Of a stretch of DNA of 64,000 nucleotides, positions 1 to 12,154 are shown one piece after another. The notes beneath the pieces are model-generated. The model saw only the letters and a list, made by a program, of their open reading frames with translations, was not told the origin of the DNA and did no database searches. Position numbers and translations under genes: made by a program. Source of the stretch: Phoronis australis (taxonomy: Eukaryota > Phoronida > Phoronidae); contig NMRA01000060.1 of assembly GCA_002633005.1 (NCBI GenBank), positions 616,016-680,015 on the forward strand, written 5' to 3'. Position 1 is the stretch's first letter; each line of letters starts with the position of its first letter.

Positions 1-539
1 AACTTAATGAGTTTCATAGAAATCTTACGTGGCTTTATGTCAATCGAGTTCATTATGGTCTGCAAATGGTGCTCATTATTGTACGGTTACAGGAAAATAC
101 GAGCAGACCTACGTTTGCGATTTGTGGACGTGTCATTTCAGTGATGTGATTAGAAACTTACACAATTTGCCTTAGTTTTCATTGCTGTGGGGTAGACATT
201 TATTGGTGCGGTTTTGTAATGGCAGTTTAGCGAGAATCGAAGCCAATATGAATTACGCAGTCTTTGAAACACGGACGCGAAACTGCTGGATAGATTAAAT
301 GCAGCGCTGACGTACGCTGGGATAACGAAACGATTTTGATTTATTATATTGCTGAGAAGGCAGAGAGGTCGAGGCACCTGCAGCAACAGCTCGGTTGCAT
401 ACAGAATTCATTCAGGTACAAGTCGCTCACGACACGAGGTTGCTAGCGAACGGTATAAGCTAATTTATAGGTCGCGCTCACAAGGCAACTAAATCCCACG
501 TGACTTCTGCGCCTACTTTTCTGAAATATGTCAACGTCA

Positions 540-675
540 TTTGGTACTTAAGACAACTGTGCACTTGACACAACTTAAGTCTATCCTGGGCAGACATAGC
601 ATTGAGAGACGACTGAAACAACACGGCGTGTCGGACGGAGGCAGTGAGTGTCCAAGCTTTCGCTAACTGAACCAG
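540..675 (+). other. candidate non-coding first exon with splice donor
   Basis: The stretch ends in CAG followed by GTAAGTTG (donor at 676), a near-consensus metazoan 5' splice site. It carries no long ORF; the ATG near 530 opens only a few codons. An E-box-like CACGTG lies upstream near 498. This is what a 5' UTR exon looks like, and it could be the start of a + strand gene. No downstream exon could be joined to it, and a chance donor is possible. The start coordinate is a guess. Confidence 0.25.
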
Positions 676-3600
676 GTAAGTTGAAATCAGCTATGAATAT
701 GCCTTCATCACCTTCATCACAAAGGCTAATTTTGATTTGGACTACTTAAAAGGCGGTCTCGAATTTTCCTGACAGTTCAGTACTTCGTAATTATGCTCTT
801 TAGTTAAGTTCGTTCGATTCGCCATTCACGGTCTCAAGCTTTACAAACTGTCCGTTGTTGTGGGCCCGGGGTTTAAACTGTTTGCTCTAGTTGGATCTCG
901 AAATTATTTTTGTCATTTTCTATGCAAGAGTGAACAAACGATCTCAACCTGGAAACATATATCAGATTACCGCTTAATTACACTCTTCCTTGTGTGCAGC
1001 CAGTGACCCTACTTTGTCATCCAAGTCACACACCCAAAGATGGCGGGTTGCGTGAGTGTACACTCGCGCAGCTATTTTCAAGTGCAAGAGTTAACCCCTT
1101 TACTAATAGGAAGATTTGAAATCTCCAGTTCACACTAAATGAATTATGATATTAATAAAGTGCATAGAATATCAATGTTAAATAGCTGTTCAAAGTGAAC
1201 GAATTTCCTCCAATCAACACGCCAAGGAGTAGCGCAATCGCTGTCGGGCATCAAGAGCCACGCGGATGAAACATGTGCAAATTGAAATTGACGGCCATTA
1301 GCTACCGGACGAGCGACCTTTGACAAGGAGGGGCCCCGAAGTTTTGTTGTTAAATTTGCCACAGTCATGCGAATAATAATTCATTGTAACGAATCTTACC
1401 AGAAGAAGCTCGATCCTTTACACAGTACCAGTCCTCGCTCCCTGCCTTCTTACCAACCTATCTATCTCCGTCAATACGACCGTCCGCCATTCCTTCCGCC
1501 TTTAAATAATCCGTCCCTCCGTCTATCCATACGTCCGCCGCCTGTCCATACGTCCGTCCCTGGATGTTTGCTTACCTATTCCCTTCTCTGTTGTTTACAT
1601 ATCGTGAATAATACGCTTACAAGGAAGTCACCCATATGCAGGAATTTTCACCGCTCGTCCTTCTGTGCTGCTTTTACTAGGATTAAAGGGAGCGCGGCGC
1701 CGGAGTCAGGTACAGTTGTGATGAATGCATTGCCTGATGTGAGCAAGAAAGAAATTAAGTGTAATTACCCGATCATAAACTGTATTAAACATCTCTGACT
1801 GTACATAATGGCGAATTTTCAAAATGCATTAACCAATGATTTTCGTTAAAAACAACACCACGGTGGTATTCAGCTGGTAAAAAACAACCAAGTGCGGTTT
1901 TCAATTTTTAAAAATCGATGAACTAATAATCTAAGAACTACAACCATTGGGTACGATTGAAGATAAACTACCGTGCGTATTGATAAACTCGGTGGATATA
2001 CAAACGCTGATCAGAGTTTGAATATCACGTGGATTCATTTTTAATGTTCTCGTTATCTCGTTTAACCAAATTTTTGACCAGGAAACAGTTGTACTTAACT
2101 TGTGCCCACTTCTCATTTTTTATTACTGACAAACAGCTAAAATGGTTATATAGTCAGTGCCACCGAAATTATCCAGAGATTCCAAATCTTAAGTTTGGTT
2201 ATCGTCACATTTGCAAACAATTGGGCATTAAAAATTAAATAACGAAAACCAATATGAAACATATCGTTCCTCTGGGAAGTGGCCCTTGGTGAAGATAAAC
2301 ACAAGTTAACCTTTATAGTTATTTTGTAATAGTTATAATGTACCAACTTAAAACTACTCTCCAGAGTTGCAGGCTATAACTCTGCAAATGTCAGAGAAAA
2401 CCAAACTGGGGGTACTAACAACAACCATTGTTAAGAGAGTAGTGCTAGCTATTACCTTTCCACTTCATTAGCTCAGATCTATATCCCAACAAAGGCAGTC
2501 GTAAAAGTTGTCTAGGGCTAAAGGAATCTAAGCGGTGACCAGTGCAAGCGAGAATTTGGTTATCGAACCATGCAGTGTTTTCTTTGAATTCCCCATTTTT
2601 GTTCATTTACTGGTTATAACAACTATATACCTCACCAACGTCCCCTCACCCTTCCTGACATTATACAACTGTTCATTTTCACCTCGGTCAATATGTCGGT
2701 TTTTAGACCCCGAAAATATGATTGTCACATAAATCTGGCTCTCAAAAGCAACATACTGACCCAGTGCAACAGTCAATAGTTGTTTTATTATAAGATTATA
2801 TCCTGTAAGTAATTCATGGAAGGAGGTTCGATTTGGATTTCCATCGCATGTTGATCATTCGCTCTGTCAATCAGCTGCAATTTTGTTCAAAACGTTGTGG
2901 GCGGCGATTTTTAAAAAGAAAGTCAAAGAGATGCTCGGAACGGACAAAGGAACTATCGATTAGATTTTGGGAAAGTTCTCATGTTGTGGGGGTCATGAAA
3001 CGGTCGTTTTTAATACAAAACAATCAAAAAGACGTCGTTTGTTTTCATCAATACGATCGCAGTCTGCCTGTCAGTATGCTCACAATACACGTTCTAAAGT
3101 CCGCCCAAATGACTTGTATTGAAAGTCAGTGGAATTTTAATTTTAGCCTTTGAAAAAAAAACACTTTTTGTACAATAATGTGATGGTTGAGACCGCGAAG
3201 CGTTGGTGCGGGTTTGCATTCACCTGGTGGTTTGTATTCAACGGGTGAGGCGTTAGGATCCTGATGAAATTAAAAAGCTTTTACATGCCTTGGAACTGTG
3301 GGAAATTCGAAGCTTGCGAAATGAGAGAAGCTGAGTTCGAATCTCGGCGAAGGAATTGCAACGTCACGTAAAATTCAGCAATCAAATCTGAAACGACATT
3401 ACCATAGTAGAGGTAAATATTGCAAGTTATTGACTTCATGAATCTGGTCTGGATTCTGTGTCATTACTGAAGACAGGTCTCGGTCTTACACTCTCCTTTC
3501 ACAGTTGTTGAAAAACGTTTTAGCCAAGTAGTTATGTGCGCATCAAAGTCTAGAAAAAATTGTAGAAATTATCTCAGTGACTAGCAGTTATGTGTACATT

Positions 3601-6013
3601 CTCAAACATCTTGCACTTTGGCTCGAGTTTTTCAGAAATAGTTCTGTGGAACATGAAGAGACACTTTCCATGACATAAGCCCCAGGTCATATAATAATTT
3701 GCGTTGTCCTCATAACCGCAACACTTGTATTTTCTTGTTTTCGATTCATCATAGATTGCCCGAATTCACCATCTTCCAGACTCTGTCGTTTTTAAAGACA
3801 ACATGGAATATGTTTTCCATTTTTGTAAGGAAATCAAGCAAAGCCACAAAGAGTCGTTCAATAGCGTGCGAGGTTGTCATTAGCACATTTCATTTTTTCA
3901 GGCTCTCTGATGTTATGGAATTATCGACTGCACCAATCAGCCAGTTAGTGTGGTTTCTGTCATTAATCCGCATAGGTAAGAGAAACTTCATTACTAATGA
4001 TTTTAATGGAAAGATACTCATTTCTGACATCGATCATAGTCGATTTCAGGATCATTGAAAAAAACCTTGTCATCTAACGTGTGTTTTAGCGAATGCTTAC
4101 TTTGACCTAAAATGACTGAAATATTTTGTTGATCTGTTCAGTTAATGCCTGTACCTGAGCGACGCGTCTCATGGCCCTGATGAATATCTCTTCACTAGTG
4201 ATCTCAATCCAGCTCAAAGACTTGTAAATTCAGTTCAACGGCTCACAAATTTGTGCCCGCACTCACCCGCCACCAGGTGGCGATATCATCTCAGACGTTC
4301 ACTGTCAAACAACATTTCGCGGAAATCGCGAATCTCCTGAAAAATAGTCCTGTAAAGAGACATTTCATGAGGGATGAAAGGAGGGAAAGTTATCGAAAGC
4401 AGAATTTGTCCGTTGGCACTGCTTTTGATGCCGGGATTATAAGATAATGACTTGTTTTTGTCTGAAAACACCGCAACTGGCTACATGTGGTGATTACCTC
4501 ATAGGACGCTAGTGACGGCTTACGAAGTTAATGAAGCAATAACAAAAAAGCGCGGAATCCCACCCACTAACTAAAAGGTTGAATAGCGAAAAACTTCTTC
4601 TGTGTAACTTATACTTAATTTTGTCCGCTACCAAAAAGAGATGAAAGATTGTTTTACAACGTGCAAGAAACATGGTCGTAATTTAATTTGCGCCGGTCTC
4701 TTATATTCAAAGCAAAGCAACGCCAGGTGGTTTTTTGGTAGCTCTCGCGTCATCTTCATCAGCGCGTTGTCTGGTTAGTAATACGTCGTCTTCGTCGCCG
4801 TCTTTGTTACAGTCGCCTTGCGCGTCATGATAAGCGTCGTTGTCATTGTTGACGTTGGTTGTGTCATCACCATAGGTATACATTGCCTGGTGAGTCGCCA
4901 GGATGACGGCACGAAACTGGACACAGAAACTGATCGACAGCAACCGTGGTTGGGAAATTGGCGACGACTGGGGGCTGCCACCGTTATGTTCCGCTCTGGC
5001 GACATGAGCTCTAGCTTGGTCACTGATAACTGAGCGTATTCTTAAGTCCCCATCATCATTTCTTAACATTTCGTATCGCCAAATGTTGCTCCATTCAACT
5101 CTTTCTTTTCCTGAAACCCTAGGAAACATCTCTTAGTTAAATTATCCTACACGTTCCATAGAGAAAACACTTTACCGATGGCAAAAAAGAAAAATCAGCC
5201 ACACATACGTCAGAGGTGTATAGAGAGTGGTGGCTCGAGGGTCTCATGATGCCTTGCAGTTTCCCAGTCTGCATAATGTTTAAGTTCTATGGGTTTCTAA
5301 GCTTAGATGCGTAAGCAGCAGGAATCTGTTTGAATTAATCGGAATGGATGTCCCGAGAGGAACAATTAAGTAAAATATGAGAAAAGCTTGTCATGCCTTT
5401 ACGACCATTAATCTATTCAGGTATCCCCCCTTGTTTTGTGGAGAAATCACCACTGTTTAGAATTATGAAAAAGTAACCAGAATGCAGGGGTACCGGTAGG
5501 CCATTTCTTAAAGTGGCGATTTGCATTATCGATGATAGACTTTGTATTTATTAAATGGACATCATGAGTCAAAATGGACACAATAGATCAGAACAGCCAA
5601 GCGTTTTGCGTCAGTCGTCCATGTTTGAAATTCGAGTTTGTGAGTCAATGAATTAAATGTTATAGGGCCGTAAGCTATGTTGTTCCAGCAGTCTGCTGGT
5701 GGTGCATCAGAATCTATATCTATGTATTATGCAGTGGACACTGTGACTTCTGTCTGGACTACGCAACAGTATAATATAAAGAATAGACGATGTGTGGACT
5801 TTTGCGAAGATTGATTTCCAAGCTTTGAAAAAAAAAAAAATGAAAAACTGCAATTTTTCACGAAGCAATGAGATCACACAACTAGTTCCTTTGGTGCAGT
5901 GCTAATTGTTCATATTTGTCACAGTGATAGTTTGCGAGTAAACTGCTATCATGTAGCAAAGCACACAACATGTACCGTAACGTAAATATACAGGAGGCAT
6001 GTACTGCCTTGTA
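676..6013. other. no recognisable gene; low-complexity patches
   Basis: Apart from the small ATG/donor site at 1018-1057, nothing here could be assigned to a gene or mobile element. 1471-1562 is a degenerate pyrimidine-rich tract of CCGTCC/CCATCC words. 4780-4860 is a GTC/TTC-rich trinucleotide patch, which gives an artefactual acidic ORF on the minus strand. A sequence matching a pol III B box (GTTCGAATC) sits near 3333 without a convincing A box. Confidence 0.4.
1018..1057 (+). other. ATG plus donor, YY1-like motif
   Basis: AAGATGGCGGG at 1038-1047 matches the YY1-type promoter motif, and its ATG (1040) opens four codons (M-A-G-C) that end at a GTGAGT donor (1052). It could be a micro first coding exon in phase 0, or only a promoter motif. 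A similar AAGATGGCGGGG occurs near 16690. No partner exon was identified. Confidence 0.2.
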
Positions 6014-6288
6014 TAGCGCAAGAAGCAAACGTCACGACTAGCGCAAGAAGCAGGCGTCACGACTAGCGCAAGAAGCAGGCGTCACGACTAGCGCAAGAAG
6101 CAGGCGTCACGACTAGCGCAAGAAGCAAACGTCACGTCTAGCGCAAGAAGCAGGCGTCACAACTAGCGCAAGAAGCAGGCGTCACTCCTAGCGCAAGAAG
6201 CAAGCGTCACGACTAGCGCAAGAAGCAGGCGCCACGACTAGCGCAAGAAGCAGGCGTCACGACTTGCGCAAGAAGCAAGCGTCACGAC
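6014..6288 (+). repeat. 25-bp minisatellite, 11 copies
   Basis: There are eleven head-to-tail 25-bp units, each built around GCGCAAGAAGC and GCGTCACGAC. They are nearly identical; variation is confined to a few positions (caggc/caaac/caagc, and the tag/ttg join). There are no unique spacers, so this is not a CRISPR array. The high identity suggests recent expansion or gene conversion, and copy number is likely to vary between individuals. Confidence 0.95.
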
Positions 6289-6648
6289 TATGGCTTTCGT
6301 GAAATGATAGGAGAGTGGTGTGGATTTTGAAATGCACCTATTTAAAAGATTTCTTGAAATTTATAATTTTTTTTTTCAAATTCTTTACCACTTTCGTGTA
6401 TAGGCTATATTGTCGTGTAGGAGCAATATCGTATATGTGATTTAAAAGTTTACGCTTTTTAGAGATACACAACATTAAACTTCATTACGACTATTAATAC
6501 AGCGCCATTCACGGTTGTTTGTCGAGAAACAATTGTGTAAACCGAGGTCTCCTTTTGCTGGTACCGTGGCACAAAATCTATAACTCGAAACACGTACAAC
6601 AGGTAATCGAATAGCGTATTTTAACCTCAAATTTAAGGAAAGTCATTT

Positions 6649-6729
6649 GTTAAAACCGACACGTTTTTCAGACTTTTAGACTTTAAGACTTTTCCGATTT
6701 TCAAGTCTGAAAAACGTGTCGGTTTTAAC
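6649..6729. repeat. perfect 27-bp inverted repeat (hairpin)
   Basis: The left arm 6649-6675 is the exact reverse complement of the right arm 6703-6729, with a 27-nt spacer that repeats the word AGACTTT. A perfect match of this length cannot be old unless it is maintained. It may be a young palindromic duplication or a hairpin-forming MITE remnant. No coding potential and no obvious target duplication were seen. Confidence 0.9.
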
Positions 6730-8469
6730 GACTGTCAATTCAAAAGTTGACGGTCTCTCCGCTTTCATGAATTGAGCGACCTTATTTTCTTCTTTTCAAA
6801 TATAATTGTTCGGAATATAATCACACTCGGGCAGCATACAGCGCGAGAGCAAGGGGGATCTTTCCGGCATCATTTGAACGATGGCCTTTATAACTACCAA
6901 AAAGGCAGCTCAAACCAGTACACTCCTTGTGGGGAGGCTATTGGTGTTTCTAGAACTATTTTCGAACAAGACGAACAAGGGAAGATATGGTGATAAACTA
7001 AAATACGCAATCCGGTCAGCAAGGTTCCACTATGCCGAAGTCGGCCAAATCGAAATCTGCCAATCAAAGAGCCGCATGTGGCCAGAGAAACATTACAATC
7101 TATCTGGCGAGGGTACTTCAGTTATACTAAATCCTGTTTTGATGATTTCTACCAACCTTCATTCTGTCGCCTGCTAATGCATCAATGGCAACATCATACT
7201 CCCTGTGTCACAGATTAGGCACATGGTCCTTGGTGGGTGGTCTTTTCCAAAGTTGTCGTGTAATTCGATAAAAGCGTAGGTCACGCTTACCCTTTTAGCA
7301 GATTTTAAAAGGAGTTTTCAAATTTTCCTCCAAACTTTTGAAGGATGTCGAAGGTTACAGAGCATTACTTTGTTTCAAAGAACGGGATGGGAAAGTCGTT
7401 TTGTGTATCTGTTCATAGGCCAAAACAGGGTTTGCGGGAAACCTTTTAAGTAAGGTCTACAATAAACAAACACATTCATCTCGAGTGAATCGATAATGTG
7501 TATATCATGTCAAGTCCCACGGTAATACCGTAACAAACGATACTCAGATTGCAAGTGTTTGGGGGAGCAAATGGTAAGATTTATAATGAATTGGCAATAG
7601 TTCGTTTTTTCATTCTGAATAATTCCAGTTTTCCATTTGAGTACACGTCGTCCAAAACCCCCATTTACTGGCCATCTTAGTCCCCAGATATCGGAAAAAA
7701 TAAAAATATCGCTTCAGTACTGATATTCTTTGCGTTATTTTTTAAAAGCTCTAACGCCAAACCAATAATCTTTTTTATTTATACTTATGGGGGTGTGCCC
7801 ATATTTCAGTTGTACATGATCCTGGTTAAGTTCAGGCTAGGCCCCTGTTGGAATTGCATAACTTGTAGTGGTTCAAGGCTCAGCCGAGTTAATGCTGTAA
7901 TTACCCTTGCTTTCATCTTGAATCAGTTCTTCGCTCAGTATTGCTACGCCAGGGAGCTAGCAGGCTTTTGGGATGATGGTGATTGAATTACAGAACTCAA
8001 TTGGTCACCGGATAGAAATTAAGAACTATTGATTCAGTTTAATTGATCGATCTGTTACAAATTCTGCAAAATCAACTGATCAGCATTCAGAATCATTAAC
8101 AGTACAATTATTTTCAAAATTAAACGACATTGTTAATTAAACCATTTCTACGTAGGTTGTAATCTTATTAAGAAGTTGTCTTGCAGTACTCAGCATCCGC
8201 AGTCGCGATGTGACTGACCAACAATATCTCGCGGTGACTACGCTGTAGGTTTCACTGAGGGAGACCGCTGGCGATTCGTCACACGCATGCGTGGTGAGAA
8301 CAGTTCTCTGTGCTTCTGCTACAACAAACGCTAAAAATAACTACGAATTTGATATCTGGGTAGCAATAAGCAAAGTCTTGTGGCGGTGAATCAGGAAATT
8401 CAGCTATAATAACACCTGCTATTATCGATCGAATAATTGTCACATATGGTCTAAAACGTCATGCAAGTC
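6730..8469. other. unassigned sequence
   Basis: No gene, RNA or repeat could be supported here. The ORFs present are short, with no recognisable domain and no supporting splice sites. Confidence 0.4.
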
Positions 8470-10300
8470 ATGGAGGTTCACCAACTTTTGAGCAATGGGC
8501 ATTTTAAAAAGAGCAACACAAAGCGTTGAAATGCGTCCACCGCAAATACAGGGGGTGCTTGATATTTAAAGATCCCCAGTAAAGGGAACAATACTAGTAA
8601 ACTTAAAATAGCCTCCTCAATAGAAACACATCTGCCAATATTAGAAAAAAATGAAGGTGGCACAAGTATAGTCACAGTAGTATTCAAAGACCTTCAAAAG
8701 TCGTCGTCATCCGTTTTAACGTTCACGAAAATACACTTGCCAAACTTCAGTATGATCCTGTAGGGACTTAGAAAAACCAAGCTGCGGATGCGAAAAAAGC
8801 AAATTAGTACGGGGTGCCACAGTAGTCAAGACTTGAAAAATCATTGCCAGCCATGGCCTTCCCAGTAGGAACACGTTTACCAATAGGGTTGTCCCGGATT
8901 ACACGGCGTGGTCTAGTTTTGGAAATCAGGCACATTTTCGTGTCGCTCGTTGATGTCAGGAAGGCGAAGAATTTCAGATCACGCTTTGTCCAGTTCATCA
9001 AACTTTTTCACGTCGGAGTTGCAGCCCACAGCACAGCATTAATACTTCGTTGGCATTGGAAGGACGAATAGAGTAATGCAACCGAGAAAAACTTGTAAAG
9101 AATCTGACAACAACAAATAACATGTGAAACTCCCGTAGCACGAAAACGAGGCAGCAAATGAGCCTGACGGATGCTCACGACATTGTGTGTACAGTAGGTA
9201 CAGCGAAATTCAAGAGTTGCTTTGTAATCCGGGACTTCCCTATTCTCATGATTATTCTTAGAGTAGTTTAGCTAAAAGATGGACGCCAAAAAACTGACTC
9301 AAAAAATAAAAACAGCCTCTTGGAGATGTACACAATGTCAAATCCATCTGAAACTGAGAAAGTATCTTCGTCTATTATCTAGAAACCCATTGGTAATTTT
9401 CATAAAAATCCACCAAGGAACTCCAAACATACAGAGGAAAACGGAAAGAATAAACTTGAAACTAGAGGCGGTTATAGTATCCGTTCGGAAGTTGTCGTCA
9501 TCAGGTGTCACCTTCATGCAAATACAGTTGCCAAATTCAATAAAGATCCTCCAGAGGTGTAAGGATATTCATCCACAGACGCAAAAAATGCCACTAGCAG
9601 GCGCCACAGCAGTCAGTACCGCACAAAAAATAACGTCATCCGTCCTCTACCCATTTAGAATTTATAAATACATATATAGAGAGAGCATTTGTCGTAATCA
9701 TCCTTAGAGTGGCGGACGCCAAATATAGACTTAAAACTAATAAAAATGGCCACTAGGTGGCTATTATTGTATTAATTTTATTTGAAAACAAGAATGTGTC
9801 ATTGGCTCTTTAACAGATATTTAATTTACGTTAAATTTCAATAAAATCCGTCCATAAACGCCAAAGATACAGAGGACAATGAATAATGAATAAACATGCT
9901 AATAGGGGGCACAACGATAGTTGGATCCGTCCAAAAGTTGTCGTCATCCGTTGTCACCTTCATTTAAATACGAATGCCAAATTTAACAAGGATCCTGCTA
10001 AGGGTTATGGCTTAAGGAGATACAACCCGGGACGTAAAATGTCAATAGGAGGAACGAATTGAGTAAGAGCCGTCTGAAAATTATAGTCAGCCATTCTCTT
10101 CCCAGTAGAAACATGCATTTTAATTTTCATAGCCATCTTCACTGTGGTTTGGCCAACAGGGGGCGGACGGCAAAAACAGTAAAATGGCCAGTGGTGGTGC
10201 AAAATACGTCGAATCCGTTCGAAAACATGAAGCTAACGTCATCTTCATAATAGATGCCTAATAGCCAAATTTCGTTCATCCATGAATGGAGCATATCTGC
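8470..10300 (+). repeat. array of diverged repeat units
   Basis: A shared core of about 100 bp (TTGTCGTCATCCG, a Caccttcat-like stretch, then TTGCCAAA and GATCCT) recurs near 8700-8760, 9490-9560 and 9930-9990, with a weaker copy at 10205-10280. Flanking words also recur: GCCAxxCTTCCCAGTAG-type sequence at 8853 and 10092, and GGACGCCAAA at 9279 and 9712. Units are several hundred bp long, heavily mutated and of uneven length. This reads as an old tandem or repeatedly inserted family. The small ORFs across it follow the repeat and are not genes. Confidence 0.6.
8995..9110 (+). repeat. dispersed repeat, copy 1
   Basis: This stretch, including GTAATGCAACCGAGAAAA near 9074, is similar over about 110 bp to 34250-34360. 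Both copies are in the same orientation. Neither shows a tRNA-like promoter or terminal repeats, so the element type is unknown. Confidence 0.55.
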
Positions 10301-10310
10301 TAAAAGTTCT

Positions 10311-10762
10311 ATTTTGTGAGTATTGACCACCCATTGATTCAGCTGGTTGTGGCTCATGCATTTCTCATGCAAATAGGTGGAGTTCATACGGCCTCAAAGC
10401 CGACGAAATTTCTCTAGGTGAGAAATAGAATTCATTATGTTATTATTTATGAGTGTGAAGCCCGTACCACTCTCTTCTCTGTTTGCATACCAATTGTCCA
10501 GTTCTCGTTCAAAATCGTCCTCGTCCCCTGATCTGTTGAATTCCGCCATTGCAATTCATAATCAAGTGACTAAACGTCTTCCGCCCAGTATATCATTTGA
10601 CGCGAAACTTGAAAATAACAATTTTTTCTTCAATATTAAAAAATCACGACTATTTGGCATCAAAAAGGCTTATTTAGTTAGATTTTATGGCATTCATCTC
10701 ATATTTTGCTAACTGAATCCTCAAAAACTAAAGAAAATGCATTGTGGGAACTCTTTAAAACG
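10311..10762 (-). repeat. dispersed repeat with acidic ORF, copy 1
   Basis: About 450 bp here aligns with 32157-32620 in the same orientation. Read on the minus strand it has an upstream AT-rich part, then an ATG (10547-10549) opening an acidic N-terminus, MAEFNRSGDEDDFERELDN. This copy is broken by a stop after about 54 codons and the frame resumes toward SHNQLNQWV before homology ends near 10311. The matched coding frame in two separated copies suggests a mobile-element protein or a duplicated first exon. I do not recognise the family. Confidence 0.6.
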
Positions 10763-11744
10763 ACTGTAAACCCTGCAATCCGACGAAATGAACCCCTATT
10801 TTAGAGTATTCACCACAATAAAATTGGTCTCAATTTCTTCGTTTTTGATGTCATAAGTTATTTCTGATTTGCGAAGTGCTAGCATTCCCGTCATCTTTTG
10901 CCGGAGACTGCTCGGCGCATAAAATGACACGGCGCGACAACCCACCCTGGTCTCAAGCAATAACGAACAGCAATTTTTTGAGCAGCACTGAAATTACCCC
11001 CAATTCATCAAATAATACTATGAAACCAATTGCATACAGGTAAGCCTTCTCAATAAAACATGTGTTTTGGGAAAGAAGAGGAATTTATTCCAGATTTCAA
11101 GCGGCATTGGCATTATAGAAATTAAGCAAAACAAAGAATTCTAATTGTATATAATGAACTTACAATTTTTGGATCTTGAATCTTTAAGGACGATGTCGAT
11201 GCTAGAACTGACGCTTGTGAACTATTTTTTAAAAAATAATGCACATTTTTGTATCATTTGCCAGATTATTCTTCACCTGCAGGATATGCCCTGGTCATGT
11301 AATTGCCGCCGTGCTGCTCTCAAATGTCGTATACAACTATGAATTATCTTCAATGCAGATGTCTCTCTTTTTAATCACCTGTATCAGTACCACACTTAGT
11401 TTAAAATCATTAGTTTCAAAAGATTATTGCGAATATCATCGGCGAGAATAGGAAAGTGACTTTCTGAGATCAGCCCTGGCTAGAACCTTTAAGCCACCGT
11501 TGCTTTCAGAGCTAAAAACAAATCGAAAATGATGTGAGCATTTTATATGTGCATTTGCTGGTAAAGTCACCGATTGTGATTTCAGCGAATGTCTGGCAGA
11601 CAACGGGGAGAACTGGACATTTCTAGACGCAATGGAGTTTATCGGTTTATAGCTCTGGTCTAAGCTAGTAACTTCAAAAAACCTATCCACCTTTTGACAA
11701 TCCCGGAAATACATTTCTGCCGAATAACTGATAATTTCCCTTTA
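10763..11744. other. unassigned sequence
   Basis: No feature could be supported. It is AT-rich with short ORFs only. Confidence 0.4.
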
Positions 11745-11836
11745 AGTGTGCGTGTGTGTGCATGTGTATGTGTGTGTGTGTGTGCGTGCGTGTGGGTGGG
11801 TGTGCGCGAGCGTGGGTGTGTGTTTGCGCATGCGCA
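11745..11836. repeat. (GT)n-rich microsatellite
   Basis: This is an imperfect GT/GC/GGTG tract lying about 60 bp upstream of the PH-like coding segment. It can form alternating purine-pyrimidine (Z-DNA-prone) structure, and its length is likely polymorphic. Confidence 0.9.
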
Positions 11837-11896
11837 TATTTCTTGGCTTAAATTAAGTAATCTATTTGACCTTACTCTGATTTACAAATAATTTAG

Positions 11897-12154
11897 TCAT
11901 TGGTCGAAACTGTGAATGTTAACAAGGTCAGATTCATTGACGTGCTGAATGATGATAGAAATGAGACCGGTACTGAGAAAATCTCACACATCCTCCCATC
12001 AAAAAGTAGCTATTTGCTCATATGTGCTCATGCGCCTGATGCCCACCTAAAAGTTGAATGGGTAAAGGAATTGTCAAAATGGGCTTTGGAGGACACAGAG
12101 TCGAGGGGCTTGGCGGAACAGGATCATGGAGACAAGAATCAGTTGGGTGGTTGA
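11897..12154 (+). CDS. PH-domain-like C-terminal segment (possible exon)
   Basis: An open frame follows an AG acceptor-like site (ATAATTTAG, 11888-11896) and runs 85 codons to a TGA. It contains LPSKSSYLLIC, then KVEWVKELSKWALED. That arrangement resembles the last strands and the C-terminal helix of a pleckstrin-homology domain, whose hallmark is a conserved Trp in the helix. The tail after the helix is polar and short. Against it: there is no ATG, no strong donor, and no neighbouring exon was found. It could be the last exon of a PH or RhoGEF-type gene, a pseudogene fragment, or chance. No specific gene can be named. Confidence 0.35.
   Translation, partial: SLVETVNVNKVRFIDVLNDDRNETGTEKISHILPSKSSYLLICAHAPDAHLKVEWVKELSKWALEDTESRGLAEQDHGDKNQLGG

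Noticed and set aside
850-960. Similarity to about 24240-24310 (GGGCCCGG then CTCGAAATTATTTTT)
   Set aside because: Too short and gapped to call a repeat family by eye.
3310-3400. B box GTTCGAATC suggesting a SINE
   Set aside because: No A box at the right distance and no second copy was recognised.
4707-5129. 140-codon minus-strand ORF with acidic stretch
   Set aside because: It is driven by trinucleotide repeats, with no domain and no splice or start context.
6014-6288. CRISPR-like array
   Set aside because: Units are contiguous 25-bp repeats with no unique spacers, and the genome is eukaryotic.
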